This document shows, one piece after another, positions 17,857-26,935 of a DNA stretch of 64,000 bases; position 1 is the stretch's first letter; the number at the start of each line of letters is the position of its first letter. The notes beneath the pieces are model-generated. The model saw only the letters and a list, made by a program, of their open reading frames with translations, made no database searches and was not told the DNA's origin. The stretch is from NCBI RefSeq assembly GCF_036867415.1, contig NZ_JBAJHU010000009.1, positions 62,001 through 126,000 of the forward strand, read 5' to 3'. This stretch comes from Rossellomorea sp036867415 (GTDB lineage: Bacteria; Bacillota; Bacilli; Bacillales; Bacillaceae_B). The translations under genes and the position numbers were made by a program.

Positions 17857-17886
17857 AAAAGGAGCAGATACCATCCTGCTCCTTTT
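17857..17886 (-). terminator. Terminator of the second P-type ATPase gene
   Basis: Perfect 11-bp stem AAAAGGAGCAG/CTGCTCCTTTT with an 8-base loop, right after the stop at 17891. Confidence 0.85.
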
Positions 17887-17890
17887 ATTA

Positions 17891-19996
17891 TTATATAGCT
17901 TTTTGCTTTTCCCCCAGCATAACCGTAAGACTTATCAATGTGACCAAAATAGTTGCGCCCATATCAGATAAGATGGCAATCCATAGTGTCAATAACCCTG
18001 GAATGGTCAAGAGCAATGCAATCAGTTTTAATCCCAATGCCAATGAGATGTTGATCTTAATAATTTTATTGACCCGTTTAGCAATCTTTATGGCTGATGG
18101 GAGTTTCCCAAGATGATCCTGCATCAGTACGATATCGGCTGTTTCTATTGCACTGTCCGTTCCTTTGCCCATTGCAATGCCCAAATCCGCTGTCGCCAAT
18201 GCCGGAGCATCGTTAATACCGTCCCCCACCATGGCAACCTTTCCTTGGCTTGTGAGTTCTTTTACTTTAGAGACTTTTTCATCCGGGAGGAGACCAGCAA
18301 AATAGTCTGTCAGTCCCACTTGTTTTGCCACTTTTTCTGCTGTCTTGTCATGGTCGCCTGTCAACATGACCGCATTTTTAATACCAGCTAAATAAAGGTC
18401 TCCTATAATTCCCTTACTTTCTTCCCTGATTTCATCCGTGATCCCAAATAGTCCAAGAACTTCTGTATCACTTGACACAATCACAAGCGTATATCCCATG
18501 TCTTTTAGCGTTTGAATACTTCTCTTCACTTCAGACGGAACGGAAAAATCGAGGCTTTTCTCATTTCCTACTTTGTAGGTTTTCCCATCGATTACTGCGG
18601 ATACTCCTTGACCCGAGATCGTATTGATTTCTTCCGGTTCTGAATATGTTTGGCTTTCAGCGTCTTCGCTTATCTTTTTCATGACTGCTTTTGCGATTGG
18701 GTGTGAAGAGGATTTCTCTATTGACCCAGCTATTCGGAAAAAGTTTTCTTTCTCGTACACCACCGTTTCCTCTACATAAGGATGCCCTTTGGTCAGAGTG
18801 CCGGTTTTATCAAATGCAATCGTATCAATCTTCCCTAGCTGCTCAAGGAAAACGCCGCCTTTGACAAGGATTCCGTTCTTCGCGTTACGGGCAATACCGG
18901 AGACGATGGCAATTGGAGAAGAAAGAATCAATGCACATGGACATCCGACAATGAGAACAGCCAGCCCTTGATAAAACCATGAACCCCAATCCCCATCTAA
19001 AAGAAGAGGCGGTACCAGCATCACTAAAGCGGAAACTGCCATAATGAGTGGTGTGTAATAACGGGCAAACTTGTTTATGAATTGTTCTGTCGGTGTTTTT
19101 GTTTCCTGAGCTTCTTCCACCAGGTGCAGGATTTTTGCTAGTGAAGAATCTTTGTATTCTTTTGAAATCCTTACCTTTAATACGCCTTCATTATTGATAC
19201 TTCCACCAAACACCTTTTCGCCGGGCCCCTTTTCAACCGGCATGGCTTCTCCTGTGATGGCTGCTTCATTGACAGAGCTTTTACCTGATTGAACCACTCC
19301 ATCGGAAGGAATCTTTTGTCCGGATTTGACCAGGACAATGTCTTCAATCATAAGCGAGCTTATGGGAACCACTCTTTCTTCTCCGCCTTCAAGGAGAATC
19401 GCTTCTTTAGGTGCAACCTTCAGCAGTTCTTCCATCGACTTCCTGGCCTTTTCCATCCCCATTCCTTCAAGCAGTTCATTGAGCCCGAACAGAATGGCAA
19501 CCAATGTTCCTTCTTTCCATTCCCCAATCGAAAAAGCACCGATGAGCGCGATTGTCATGAGAGTATCAATATTGAATTTGAACTTAAGTAAGTTTTTTGC
19601 TCCTTTGATGAATGTCGGATAACCACTTGTTGCAGCTGCTGTTAAGTACAAGAGAACGGGTACTATATTGTCCAATTGTGTTTCGACATATATGGCAGAT
19701 AGAAAAATGATTGTAGAGATTCCCAGCAATATCTTCATGGTACTGCTGTTAGTGTGAGAATGATCATGATCGTGGTCATGGGAATCATTGTCACCTTCTT
19801 GATCTTTCAAGATGGCAGCTCCATCCGAAGAAAGGATTTTTTCAACCCTTTTAAGATCGACACCTTCAGTCAGGACCATCTTACTGCTGTTATAAAGTAT
19901 TTTGGAGCCTTCCCCATTCTCGAGCTTATTGATTTCCTCTTCCATTTCCCTCGTGCAATTTCCGCATGAGAGTCCTTGCAGTTTATATTCGTTCAT
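17891..19996 (-). CDS. P1B-type Zn/Cd/Co-exporting ATPase with one HMA domain and His/Asp linker
   Basis: 701 aa. One degenerate HMA domain at the N-terminus (GLSCGNCTREME), then a metal-binding-type linker (SHDHDHDHSH, residues ~72-81), then the P-type core with GCPCALI, DKTGTLTKG, TGEAMP and GDGINDAPALA. The pump should export divalent soft or borderline metals such as Zn2+ and Cd2+. The upstream SmtB/CzrA-type regulator ends 21 bases before it, so the pair forms a metal-induced operon. Confidence 0.92.
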   Translation of the reverse strand: MNEYKLQGLSCGNCTREMEEEINKLENGEGSKILYNSSKMVLTEGVDLKRVEKILSSDGAAILKDQEGDNDSHDHDHDHSHTNSSTMKILLGISTIIFLSAIYVETQLDNIVPVLLYLTAAATSGYPTFIKGAKNLLKFKFNIDTLMTIALIGAFSIGEWKEGTLVAILFGLNELLEGMGMEKARKSMEELLKVAPKEAILLEGGEERVVPISSLMIEDIVLVKSGQKIPSDGVVQSGKSSVNEAAITGEAMPVEKGPGEKVFGGSINNEGVLKVRISKEYKDSSLAKILHLVEEAQETKTPTEQFINKFARYYTPLIMAVSALVMLVPPLLLDGDWGSWFYQGLAVLIVGCPCALILSSPIAIVSGIARNAKNGILVKGGVFLEQLGKIDTIAFDKTGTLTKGHPYVEETVVYEKENFFRIAGSIEKSSSHPIAKAVMKKISEDAESQTYSEPEEINTISGQGVSAVIDGKTYKVGNEKSLDFSVPSEVKRSIQTLKDMGYTLVIVSSDTEVLGLFGITDEIREESKGIIGDLYLAGIKNAVMLTGDHDKTAEKVAKQVGLTDYFAGLLPDEKVSKVKELTSQGKVAMVGDGINDAPALATADLGIAMGKGTDSAIETADIVLMQDHLGKLPSAIKIAKRVNKIIKINISLALGLKLIALLLTIPGLLTLWIAILSDMGATILVTLISLTVMLGEKQKAI

Positions 19997-20017
19997 ATTG
20001 TATCCCCCATTAAAACA

Positions 20018-20386
20018 TTAGTGATGTCTGGCGTGGTGCATGGTTTGTTGAAGCATATTCATCACGTGATCGTCATCAGCAGAGTAATATAGAGTCGTTC
20101 CTTCCCTTCTATATTTAACCAAGCGTAAATTCTTCAGAAAACGCAGTTGGTGTGAAACAGTTGTTTGCAATAATGAAAGTTTTTCCGCGATCTGATTAAC
20201 TGAATGCTCTTCCTGTGCAAGCAGATGAAGAATCTTTACACGCGTAGGCTCAGATAAAGCTTTAAATGTCTGAGTGACAATAAAGAGCGTTTCCTCATCA
20301 ATGTCTTCGCAATCACTCGTTTCTACCTGATCAACCTTTGTTTTGTTCAATTCAATTAATTTCTCGTCTTTTTCATTTTTCCCCAT
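20018..20386 (-). CDS. ArsR-family zinc/cobalt sensor, SmtB/CzrA-like
   Basis: 122-aa repressor. The C-terminal helix carries DDDHVMNMLQQTMHHARHH, matching the alpha5 Asp/His ligand pattern of SmtB/CzrA that senses Zn2+ or Co2+. The winged-helix core has ALSEPTRVKILHLL and TTVSHQLRFLK; a DCED near the N-terminus adds a Cys. ATG follows AGGAG. It lies upstream of a P-type ATPase that it probably represses; a matching inverted repeat lies before it. Confidence 0.9.
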   Translation of the reverse strand: MGKNEKDEKLIELNKTKVDQVETSDCEDIDEETLFIVTQTFKALSEPTRVKILHLLAQEEHSVNQIAEKLSLLQTTVSHQLRFLKNLRLVKYRREGTTLYYSADDDHVMNMLQQTMHHARHH

Positions 20387-20408
20387 ACTGACACTCCTAT
20401 CCTATTCC

Positions 20409-20434
20409 AATATATGATTATGTGTTCATGTATT
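20409..20434 (-). promoter_or_regulatory. Operator-like inverted repeat upstream of the SmtB/CzrA-like gene
   Basis: AATATATGA and TCATGTATT flank eight bases, a 9-bp inverted repeat with one mismatch. Its minus-strand core ATGAACACATA recurs at 27939-27949, and the related ATATGAACATATAT occurs at 26009-26022. SmtB/CzrA operators are of this ATATGAA...TTCATAT kind. Confidence 0.65.
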
Positions 20435-20448
20435 ATAATTTATATGAT

Positions 20449-20479
20449 AAAAAAAAGATCTGCTTTTGTCAAACAGATT
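20449..20479 (-). terminator. Terminator of the ZIP-like transporter gene
   Basis: On the minus strand a short stem ATCTG/CAGAT is followed by a run of eight T after one C; it lies just downstream of the stop at 20484. Confidence 0.65.
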
Positions 20480-20483
20480 TCCC

Positions 20484-21101
20484 TCACGTTTCAAATAAAT
20501 GCATCAACGCATAGATTAGCGATCCTAGTGCAACACCAACAACCCAGTTTGCTATATGTTCATTCACTTGATAATTAGTACCAGCCAACACAGAAAAGTA
20601 AAAGACCAGAGTAATAACGATTACAGAAGCACCCGCAGAAGCAAAACGCACCTCATTTCCTTGTTTGAACAATAGACCCGCTATTCCTACCCCCTCACCT
20701 AAGTGGTGGATGAACATCCCCTTCAATTGCTTCATCGCCAATATTCCATCGATGGCTGACGTGACCCCAATACTGAAACCAGTCGGAATGCTATGCAGAA
20801 TAAAGCCTGAGATCATTGCAATGAATGGCAGCCTCCTGCTCGTGCTTATTTTCCGATCAGTAAGCCGAGTCAAAGCATAAAAGAAGACAACAGCACTTGT
20901 ACTCCCCAACAAGACACCAGTGTAATCGTACTTCCCAATAATATGCGGAATGAACTCCAATATTATAAATAAAACCATGCCTATCCCAATCAAGTTCGTG
21001 AGGATTTTTTTATTCTTGCCAATCAGATTATATGTAAAAATACCGATTACACCCCCTATGATTAAAGGAATCCCTACGTATAAACCTGTATAAATGTGAA
21101 T
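20484..21101 (-). CDS. ZIP-like metal transporter (apparent ATT start)
   Basis: About 205 aa with six or seven hydrophobic helices. Two helices carry ZIP-type motifs: LHSIPTGFSIG and IHHLGEGVGIAG, related to HNxPEG and HExPEG of ZupT-like permeases. Role could be divalent metal uptake or export. Start: the frame is open from a TAG just upstream, and an obvious first helix (IYTGLYVGIPLIIGGVIGIF) lies before the first TTG at 20993. No ATG, GTG, TTG or CTG occurs ahead of that helix, but ATT at 21101 has AAAGGGGGT six bases upstream. The short length and altered motifs leave direction and metal open. Confidence 0.72.
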   Translation of the reverse strand: MHIYTGLYVGIPLIIGGVIGIFTYNLIGKNKKILTNLIGIGMVLFIILEFIPHIIGKYDYTGVLLGSTSAVVFFYALTRLTDRKISTSRRLPFIAMISGFILHSIPTGFSIGVTSAIDGILAMKQLKGMFIHHLGEGVGIAGLLFKQGNEVRFASAGASVIVITLVFYFSVLAGTNYQVNEHIANWVVGVALGSLIYALMHLFET

Positions 21102-21168
21102 ATCAGCACCCCCTTTCCACTAGTTAACTTTATTCAGTAAAAAGTACAAACATTCGTCAATAAAGCTA

Positions 21169-21197
21169 TTGACAAAATCAAATTTCGGTCATACGAT
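21169..21197 (+). promoter_or_regulatory. SigA promoter of the feo operon
   Basis: TTGACA (21169-21174), 17-base spacer, TACGAT (21192-21197). No classical Fur box was recognised next to it. Confidence 0.75.
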
Positions 21198-21264
21198 AAG
21201 GAAAAAGTTGCACTAAGGAAAAAAAATAAACTTAATAAAAAATATGTGAAGGGTGGTAAAACAA

Positions 21265-21504
21265 ATGCCTTTGTCCACAAATAGACTATATGACCTTGAA
21301 GAAGGCAAAAGTATGAGAATTACAGAATTGCATCTTACTGGGGTAATGAGAAGACGATTATTAGATTTGGGTTTTGTACCTGGGGGCATTATCACGTCCG
21401 TTAAGAAAAGTCCTTTAGGCGATCCCACCGCATTTCGAGTAAGTAATACAATGATTGCTTTAAGAAAAGAAGAAAGTACAAAAATTATTGGGGAGCTGGT
21501 TTAA
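21265..21504 (+). CDS. feoA: FeoA-family iron transport accessory protein
   Basis: 79 aa SH3-like domain: RLYDLEEGKSMRITELHLTGVMRRRLLDLGFVPGG...FRVSNTMIALRKEE, the typical FeoA pattern. It is a cytoplasmic regulator of FeoB. ATG 21265 is spaced well from GGTGG; GTG 21253 would add four residues. Its stop abuts the TTG start of the FeoB GTPase gene. Confidence 0.9.
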   Translation: MPLSTNRLYDLEEGKSMRITELHLTGVMRRRLLDLGFVPGGIITSVKKSPLGDPTAFRVSNTMIALRKEESTKIIGELV

Positions 21505-22233
21505 TTGGATAACCAAAGGACATATCGTATTGCACTGGCAGGTAATCCTAATACCGGGAAATCAACTTTGTTCAACCTGTTGACTGGTTTACGCCAGCAC
21601 ACAGGAAACTGGCCGGGTAAGACTGTATCCCAGTCAAAGGGTTACTTCGATCATCTGCAGACCTCATATGAAATCATTGATCTGCCTGGGACGTATTCAC
21701 TGTTTTCAAATTCACTTGATGAAGAAATAGCCCGGAATTATATTGCTTTTGAAAAACCGGATATCACTATTGTTGTATTAGACTCCACCTCCTTAGAGAG
21801 AAATCTCAATATTGCTTTACAGGTAATGGAGATTACGAACAAAGTAGTGATTTGCTTGAATTTAATTGATGAGGCTGAAAAAAAGGGAATTCATATCGAT
21901 GAACAAAAACTACGTAACACACTTGGAGTACCTGTATTGAAAATATCAGCCCGAAATAAAATCGGAATAGAAAACATGCTGAACACAATCAGTGACATCG
22001 TAAAGAACAACCGTACGTTTGCTCCCATTAATATCAAGTACTCAGAGGAAATAGAAAATAAAATCTCAACGTTACAGCCTGACATCGAAGCTGTATATGA
22101 TGATTTTCTACCATCAAGGTGGATTGCACTGCGACTGTTGGAAGGTGATGAAAGTGTTATTGAAGAATTAAATCAGCGAGTATTTAAGAACAGAAAAGGA
22201 GGGAAAGAGTATGAATTTGCATCAGGAGAGTAG
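21505..22233 (+). CDS. feoB: FeoB GTPase domain, encoded separately
   Basis: 242 aa. Complete G domain: G1 GNPNTGKST, G3 DLPGTYS, G4 NLID, G5 SARN, followed by the helical NFeoB region. The gene ends before any membrane helix; the membrane half is the next gene, which overlaps it by 23 bases. Start is TTG, directly after the FeoA stop. Together with the next gene it should make a two-piece ferrous iron transporter. Confidence 0.9.
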   Translation: MDNQRTYRIALAGNPNTGKSTLFNLLTGLRQHTGNWPGKTVSQSKGYFDHLQTSYEIIDLPGTYSLFSNSLDEEIARNYIAFEKPDITIVVLDSTSLERNLNIALQVMEITNKVVICLNLIDEAEKKGIHIDEQKLRNTLGVPVLKISARNKIGIENMLNTISDIVKNNRTFAPINIKYSEEIENKISTLQPDIEAVYDDFLPSRWIALRLLEGDESVIEELNQRVFKNRKGGKEYEFASGE

Positions 22234-23608
22234 TGGTGAAATCACTTTACTTAAACAAAAAGCTTTTAATCTTTCCTCTGAATCAATACGTGATGAAATT
22301 GTATCAAGTGCATTTCGGCATACACAGGCCATTTGTCAAGACGTGACAAAAGTGAAGGATCAAAGCAAATTGTTACACACAGAAAAACTTGATAAAATCC
22401 TTACCTCAAGATTATTTGGGTTTCCAATTATGCTTGCAATGCTGGGAATCGTCATTTATTTAACAATTGCCGGCGCTAATGTTCCCTCTTCCATGCTTGC
22501 CAGCTTTTTTGGATGGCTTGAAGGATACCTGACATTGGGATTCCAGACCATCAACGCTCCTGATTGGCTTCACGGGGTACTAGTATTGGGACTTTACAGA
22601 GGAACATCTTGGGTAATCAGTGTTATGCTGCCGCCAATGGCCATCTTCTTTCCAATGTTTGCCCTTTTAGAAAATTACGGATATCTGCCCAGAGTAGCCT
22701 TTAATATGGATCGTTTGTTTAAAAAAACCGGTGCACACGGAAAACAATCCCTCACAATGGCAATGGGATTCGGATGCAATGCAGCTGCAATCATGTCTAC
22801 CAGGATCATTGAATCGCCTCGTGAAAGAATGCTTGCGATCCTTACCAATAATTTCGTTCCTTGTAACGGCCGATGGCCAACACTAATATTGCTTGCATCC
22901 ATATTTATGGCTGCCGGATTCACCGGTGCTGCTGGAACTCTTGTAACTGCAGGAGTTGTGGTCGGGATGGTCGTATTTGGTATTATTGTTACACTTGCAG
23001 TCTCATGGATTCTTTCAAAAACTGCACTCAAGGGAGTTCCAACCCATTACACATTGGAACTGCCTCCATACCGCAAACCACAATTTATGAACACCATCAT
23101 AAGAGCGACAATTGATAAATCAGCCTTTGTATTAAAAAGGGCCATTGTCATTGCCGCCCCAGCTGGTGTACTAACTTGGATTCTGGCTAATATCATGGTC
23201 GGAGATACGAGTATCTTAATGCATATCGTCCAGTTTCTGGATCCGTTCGCACAACAGCTTGGCTTGGATGGATTTATCTTAATGGCATTCATTCTGGGTC
23301 TCCCTGCAAATGAGATCGTTCTCCCAATCCTATTAATGGGATACTTATCGACCGGAGCAATGATCGAGGTGGAGGATCTGGATTCATTAAAGAAAATTTT
23401 CATTGATCAAGGGTGGACCTGGATCACAGCTTTAAATATGATGTTATTTTCACTACTCCACTACCCTTGCGGAACGACCCTGATTAATATCTATAAAGAA
23501 ACAAAAAGTAAAAAGTGGACATTCATGTCCTTTGCAATCCCTACAGGTTTGGCTATAGCAGTCACGTTCGCAATTGCTCAATTAGCAAGGATCTTCGGGT
23601 GGGTGTAA
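22211..23608 (+). CDS. feoB: FeoB membrane permease domain, encoded separately
   Basis: 465 aa with about nine hydrophobic helices and two Gate domains. FeoB-type signatures are MGFGCNAAAIMSTRIIESPRERML, NNFVPCNGRWPTL (usually PCSARLP) and LHYPCGTT. It has its own strong AAAGGAGGG and ATG inside the end of the GTPase gene, so the split looks established and not like a chance frameshift. The hydrophilic first ~65 residues correspond to the linker between G domain and membrane in one-piece FeoB. A terminator follows. Confidence 0.9.
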   Translation: MNLHQESSGEITLLKQKAFNLSSESIRDEIVSSAFRHTQAICQDVTKVKDQSKLLHTEKLDKILTSRLFGFPIMLAMLGIVIYLTIAGANVPSSMLASFFGWLEGYLTLGFQTINAPDWLHGVLVLGLYRGTSWVISVMLPPMAIFFPMFALLENYGYLPRVAFNMDRLFKKTGAHGKQSLTMAMGFGCNAAAIMSTRIIESPRERMLAILTNNFVPCNGRWPTLILLASIFMAAGFTGAAGTLVTAGVVVGMVVFGIIVTLAVSWILSKTALKGVPTHYTLELPPYRKPQFMNTIIRATIDKSAFVLKRAIVIAAPAGVLTWILANIMVGDTSILMHIVQFLDPFAQQLGLDGFILMAFILGLPANEIVLPILLMGYLSTGAMIEVEDLDSLKKIFIDQGWTWITALNMMLFSLLHYPCGTTLINIYKETKSKKWTFMSFAIPTGLAIAVTFAIAQLARIFGWV

Positions 23609-23618
23609 TATATCATCA

Positions 23619-23650
23619 CCAGATCTGTGATATGATCAGATCTGGCTTTT
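23619..23650 (+). terminator. Terminator of the feo operon
   Basis: 9-bp perfect stem CCAGATCTG/CAGATCTGG with a 9-base loop, then CTTTT. Confidence 0.8.
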
Positions 23651-23672
23651 ATGAAAGGGAGGTCGTTTCTAT

Positions 23673-23996
23673 TTGTTAACTGCCATCATATTATTTATCG
23701 TTGCCGGGCTGGCTGAAATCGGAGGAGGGTATCTCGTCTGGTTATGGCTGAGGGAGAACGCTTCTCCGTGGTATGGAGTATGGGGAAGTCTTATCCTGGT
23801 TCTTTATGGGATCATCCCTACTCTGCAGAACTTCCCCACGTTTGGAAGGGTATATGCTGCATATGGCGGAGTATTTGTCGTTCTCGCAATCCTGTGGGGA
23901 TGGTGGGTTGATAAGAACACCCCGGACATGTATGACTTTATCGGTGCAGCTATTTGCCTCTTAGGAGTTTCAGTGATTCTTTGGGCACCAAGATAA
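23673..23996 (+). CDS. YnfA family (UPF0060) small membrane protein
   Basis: 107 aa, four helices, matching the YnfA pattern throughout: FIVAGLAEIGGGYLVWLWLRE, WGSLILVLYGIIPTLQ, FGRVYAAYGGVFVVLAILWGW, PDMYDFIGAAICLLGV. Proteins of this family resemble small multidrug resistance transporters. TTG start with GGGAGG upstream. It stands alone between feo and ltaS. Confidence 0.93.
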   Translation: MLTAIILFIVAGLAEIGGGYLVWLWLRENASPWYGVWGSLILVLYGIIPTLQNFPTFGRVYAAYGGVFVVLAILWGWWVDKNTPDMYDFIGAAICLLGVSVILWAPR

Positions 23997-23997
23997 A

Positions 23998-24028
23998 AAG
24001 CTGAAGTTACCTCTAGTAACTTCAGCTT
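23998..24028. terminator. Bidirectional terminator between ynfA-like and ltaS-like genes
   Basis: Perfect 13-bp stem AAGCTGAAGTTAC and complement with a 5-base loop, between convergent genes. Confidence 0.88.
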
Positions 24029-24038
24029 CTTCTTTAGG

Positions 24039-25898
24039 TTATTCACCTTGTTTCTTCTCTTCTAAAAACCGTAACAGGTCCCCATAAACTACCTGATCCG
24101 AATATTTGAGTTGGTCTTCTGCCTGTTTGATATAGGGCTCACATGCATTTTGTTCCGTCAGCTTTTCTGTACTCTTGTCATAACACTTCTGATCGGTATA
24201 CACGTACTTATCTGTAATGAAGCTGCCGTCTCGGAGTACGACAAACTGATCAGGACCCTTCGTAAATAAATCCGATCCGAACTGGATGTCTTCATCTGGC
24301 TTTATCCCCAACATGTTTAATATGGTAGGTTTCACATCGATTTGTCCGCTTACATTTGATATAGTGCGTCCATTTGTTTCACCTGGAATATGAACAATCA
24401 TCGGGACCCGTTGAAGCTGGGTATTTACGAATGAGGTGATTTCTTTACCTAAATACTGCCCCATTGCTTCATTATGATTTTGAGAGATTCCATAATGGTC
24501 CCCCATGATGATGAAGACTGAGTTCTCGTATAAACCTTCCTCTTTCAACCTTTCAAAAAATTGCTTTAATGCTTCGTCTTCATACCTGACTGTAGTGAAG
24601 TAACGATTCACCGTTCCGTCATTTGAAGTCCATTCCGGGATCGACTCATCCTCTTGTTCAAGAGAAAAAGGGAAATGGTTCGTCAACGTGATGAATTTTG
24701 AATAAAATGGCTGTGAAAGCTCTTTTAAATATGGAATCGACTGTTCATAAAATGATTGATCCTTCAAACCCCAGCCTATCGAGTTTTCATTATTCACCTC
24801 ATAATACGATTCGGAGTAGTAGTTTTCATACCCCAGGTTTTTATACATAACATCCCTGTTCCAAAAGCTTTTGTTGTTGGCATGGAAAACCGATGTTGTA
24901 TATCCCTTTTCTTTTAACAAAGATGGAAGCCCATTATACTCGTTTTGAGCATGTGTGAAAAACGCTGCTCCTCTTGGCAGTCCATACAATGAATTTTCAA
25001 ACAAGAACTCAGAATCGGACGTTTTCCCTTGTCCTGTTTGATGATAGAAATTATTAAAATAATACGTATCTTCTTGTCTGATTAGTTGGTTCAGAAAAGG
25101 TGTGATCACTTTTCCATCCACTTTATTATTTATTACAAAGTTCTGAGTAGATTCAAGTGAAATAACAAACACATTCTTTCCTTTTGCAACCCCCGTCATT
25201 TCTTCATTTACCGGCCTCTTTATTGATTCTGTGTAGTTCAAAACTTCAGCCAGCTCTGAATTATCAGCAAGTGCCCGATTCATATTCGTCTTAGCCTGCA
25301 GAAATCCATCATACAGATGGTAATTGAACACTCCTAAGTTTTTCACCAGCATCTGACGGTCAAAGGACCTGGTCAATAGCTGGGGGCGTTCTATATTCGC
25401 AAGTCCGATATTCAGTAATAGAATAATGGCAGAAGCGAATGCAACTTTGTAATATTTTCTCTTGTTTTCAACTATCTTCACATATTTAAACAGATAAGAG
25501 ATAAGTACAAAATCAGCAATCAAAAAGATATCCAACGGATTCATTAAACTGATTATACTCTCTCCCAAATCCGACGCGTTATCTGTTTGAAAGAGTACCG
25601 GCAATGTAATGAAGTCATTGAAAAACCGATAATACACCACGTTAAAATAGAGAATGAACGTTCCAAGGATATTGGTGACCAAAAGCTTCCATTTCAGTGT
25701 CTCTTTCTTACCGATCGCCACCAGGGAAAGTATGAGCATGATAGACCCTGCATTCGCAAGAAACAGAATCAGTTCCTGCATGACATTCTCAATCTCCAGG
25801 TTAAAGACGAACCGGCTGACTACATATGATTTTGCAATTAAAAAGATGAGAGTCAACAAAAAGAAGTTGTCTCCCATTTGTTTCTTTAATAAGTCCAA
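24039..25898 (-). CDS. Lipoteichoic acid synthase family protein (LtaS-like)
   Basis: 619 aa. Five N-terminal membrane helices, then a linker with NRALADNSE resembling the LtaS signal peptidase cleavage region, then an extracellular sulfatase-fold domain. The catalytic Thr is visible in VISLESTQNF; further metal-site segments are HFPFSL and IIMGDHYG. The enzyme polymerises glycerol phosphate from phosphatidylglycerol into lipoteichoic acid outside the cell. TTG start, GGAG upstream. Bacilli have several paralogues (LtaS, YfnI, YqgS, YvgJ); which one this is cannot be decided here. Confidence 0.9.
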   Translation of the reverse strand: MDLLKKQMGDNFFLLTLIFLIAKSYVVSRFVFNLEIENVMQELILFLANAGSIMLILSLVAIGKKETLKWKLLVTNILGTFILYFNVVYYRFFNDFITLPVLFQTDNASDLGESIISLMNPLDIFLIADFVLISYLFKYVKIVENKRKYYKVAFASAIILLLNIGLANIERPQLLTRSFDRQMLVKNLGVFNYHLYDGFLQAKTNMNRALADNSELAEVLNYTESIKRPVNEEMTGVAKGKNVFVISLESTQNFVINNKVDGKVITPFLNQLIRQEDTYYFNNFYHQTGQGKTSDSEFLFENSLYGLPRGAAFFTHAQNEYNGLPSLLKEKGYTTSVFHANNKSFWNRDVMYKNLGYENYYSESYYEVNNENSIGWGLKDQSFYEQSIPYLKELSQPFYSKFITLTNHFPFSLEQEDESIPEWTSNDGTVNRYFTTVRYEDEALKQFFERLKEEGLYENSVFIIMGDHYGISQNHNEAMGQYLGKEITSFVNTQLQRVPMIVHIPGETNGRTISNVSGQIDVKPTILNMLGIKPDEDIQFGSDLFTKGPDQFVVLRDGSFITDKYVYTDQKCYDKSTEKLTEQNACEPYIKQAEDQLKYSDQVVYGDLLRFLEEKKQGE

Positions 25899-26006
25899 TT
25901 TGTATCAACTCCATAAATCTATTATTGTTTATCTTACATTACATGAATGGTGAACGTTATGTGAAAACCGCCTTAAACGTTTGTGTTGAAACGCTCTAAC
26001 CTGTTA

Positions 26007-26031
26007 ATATATGAACATATATAAATATAAT
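26007..26031 (+). promoter_or_regulatory. Promoter with ArsR-type palindrome before the CtaA-like gene
   Basis: A perfect palindrome ATATATG-AA-CATATAT (26007-26022) lies immediately before a -10 box TATAAT (26026-26031), a typical place for an ArsR/SmtB operator. The -35 region is weak. Confidence 0.55.
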
Positions 26032-26064
26032 ATCTAGTTTAACATGAAAGGACTACTATGAAAA

Positions 26065-26910
26065 ATGAAATATAATTTCTCCTTATTTACAATCAATGTA
26101 ACGATTGCTGCATTAATTCTTGGCAACTTAGTGGTTGCTACAAATTCAGGCGATGCCTGTGGTACTGATTGGCCATTCTGCAATGGGAAAGTCATTCCTG
26201 ATATAACCGATTATCACATAGTGATCGAATATTCTCACCGTGTTTTTACCACACTGCTCGGGCTGGTCATTCTTATAAACGCAATCTTGGCATGGAAGAA
26301 ATCATCCGATAAAGCAGTAAAAGTCATTTCGGTTCTTTCAATGATTCTCTTATTTATCCAAGCTATGATTGGCGGGATGAATGTATTACTGGGAACACCA
26401 ACCGGCTTCACCACACTTGATGTGATGTTTAGTCTATTTCTATTAATCTCTCTCATTTTCCTTCATGCAGGGTTAAATAAAAGACCTGAAAACAGGGATC
26501 TGGAAGAAATAAGAATACCTTTGTTTGTTGGATTTACAGCTCTTATGACAGAGGTGCTAGTAGGTGCTCTCTTTAAACATTTTGAACTAAGTCAACTACT
26601 ATTCGAAATAAACACCGCAGAAATCAAACTGGCAACCTTCGTATATTTGATGCATGGTGTTTTAGGAATGGTCACACTATTCTCTACAGGGTATGCACTA
26701 TTCCTTTCGTTCAGGTATAAAGTGATGAAGAAACAAGCCTTGCTATTGATTTTGCTGGCTGGATTTACAACCTTCGGAGGATTTATTGCCAAAACGGAGG
26801 AACTCAGCCCAATCTCTTCATCTCTACACATGATTTTTTCCATTCTTACCGTAGCATTGCTTAGTCATATGACAGCAATCTGCTATTTTAATACTAAGAA
26901 GAAAAACTAG
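26065..26910 (+). CDS. COX15/CtaA family haem A synthase-like protein
   Basis: 281 aa, eight helices. The first extracytoplasmic loop has GDACGTDWPFCNGK, a Cx6C pair as in Bacillus CtaA, followed by EYSHR and, later, YLMHGVLG and SSLHMIF, which supply the conserved His residues. CtaA oxidises haem O to haem A for terminal oxidases. As a divergent paralogue inside a metal/thiol island, its precise substrate is uncertain. AAAGGA lies 12 bases from this ATG and fits better an out-of-frame ATG that opens a five-codon mini-ORF overlapping the start; translation may be coupled through it. Confidence 0.82.
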   Translation: MKYNFSLFTINVTIAALILGNLVVATNSGDACGTDWPFCNGKVIPDITDYHIVIEYSHRVFTTLLGLVILINAILAWKKSSDKAVKVISVLSMILLFIQAMIGGMNVLLGTPTGFTTLDVMFSLFLLISLIFLHAGLNKRPENRDLEEIRIPLFVGFTALMTEVLVGALFKHFELSQLLFEINTAEIKLATFVYLMHGVLGMVTLFSTGYALFLSFRYKVMKKQALLLILLAGFTTFGGFIAKTEELSPISSSLHMIFSILTVALLSHMTAICYFNTKKKN

Positions 26911-26935
26911 GCAGTCTTATGCCTAGTTTTCTTTT
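26903..26935. terminator. Bidirectional terminator
   Basis: 10-bp stem AAAACTAGGC/GCCTAGTTTT with an 8-base loop, overlapping the ends of two convergent genes. Confidence 0.83.
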
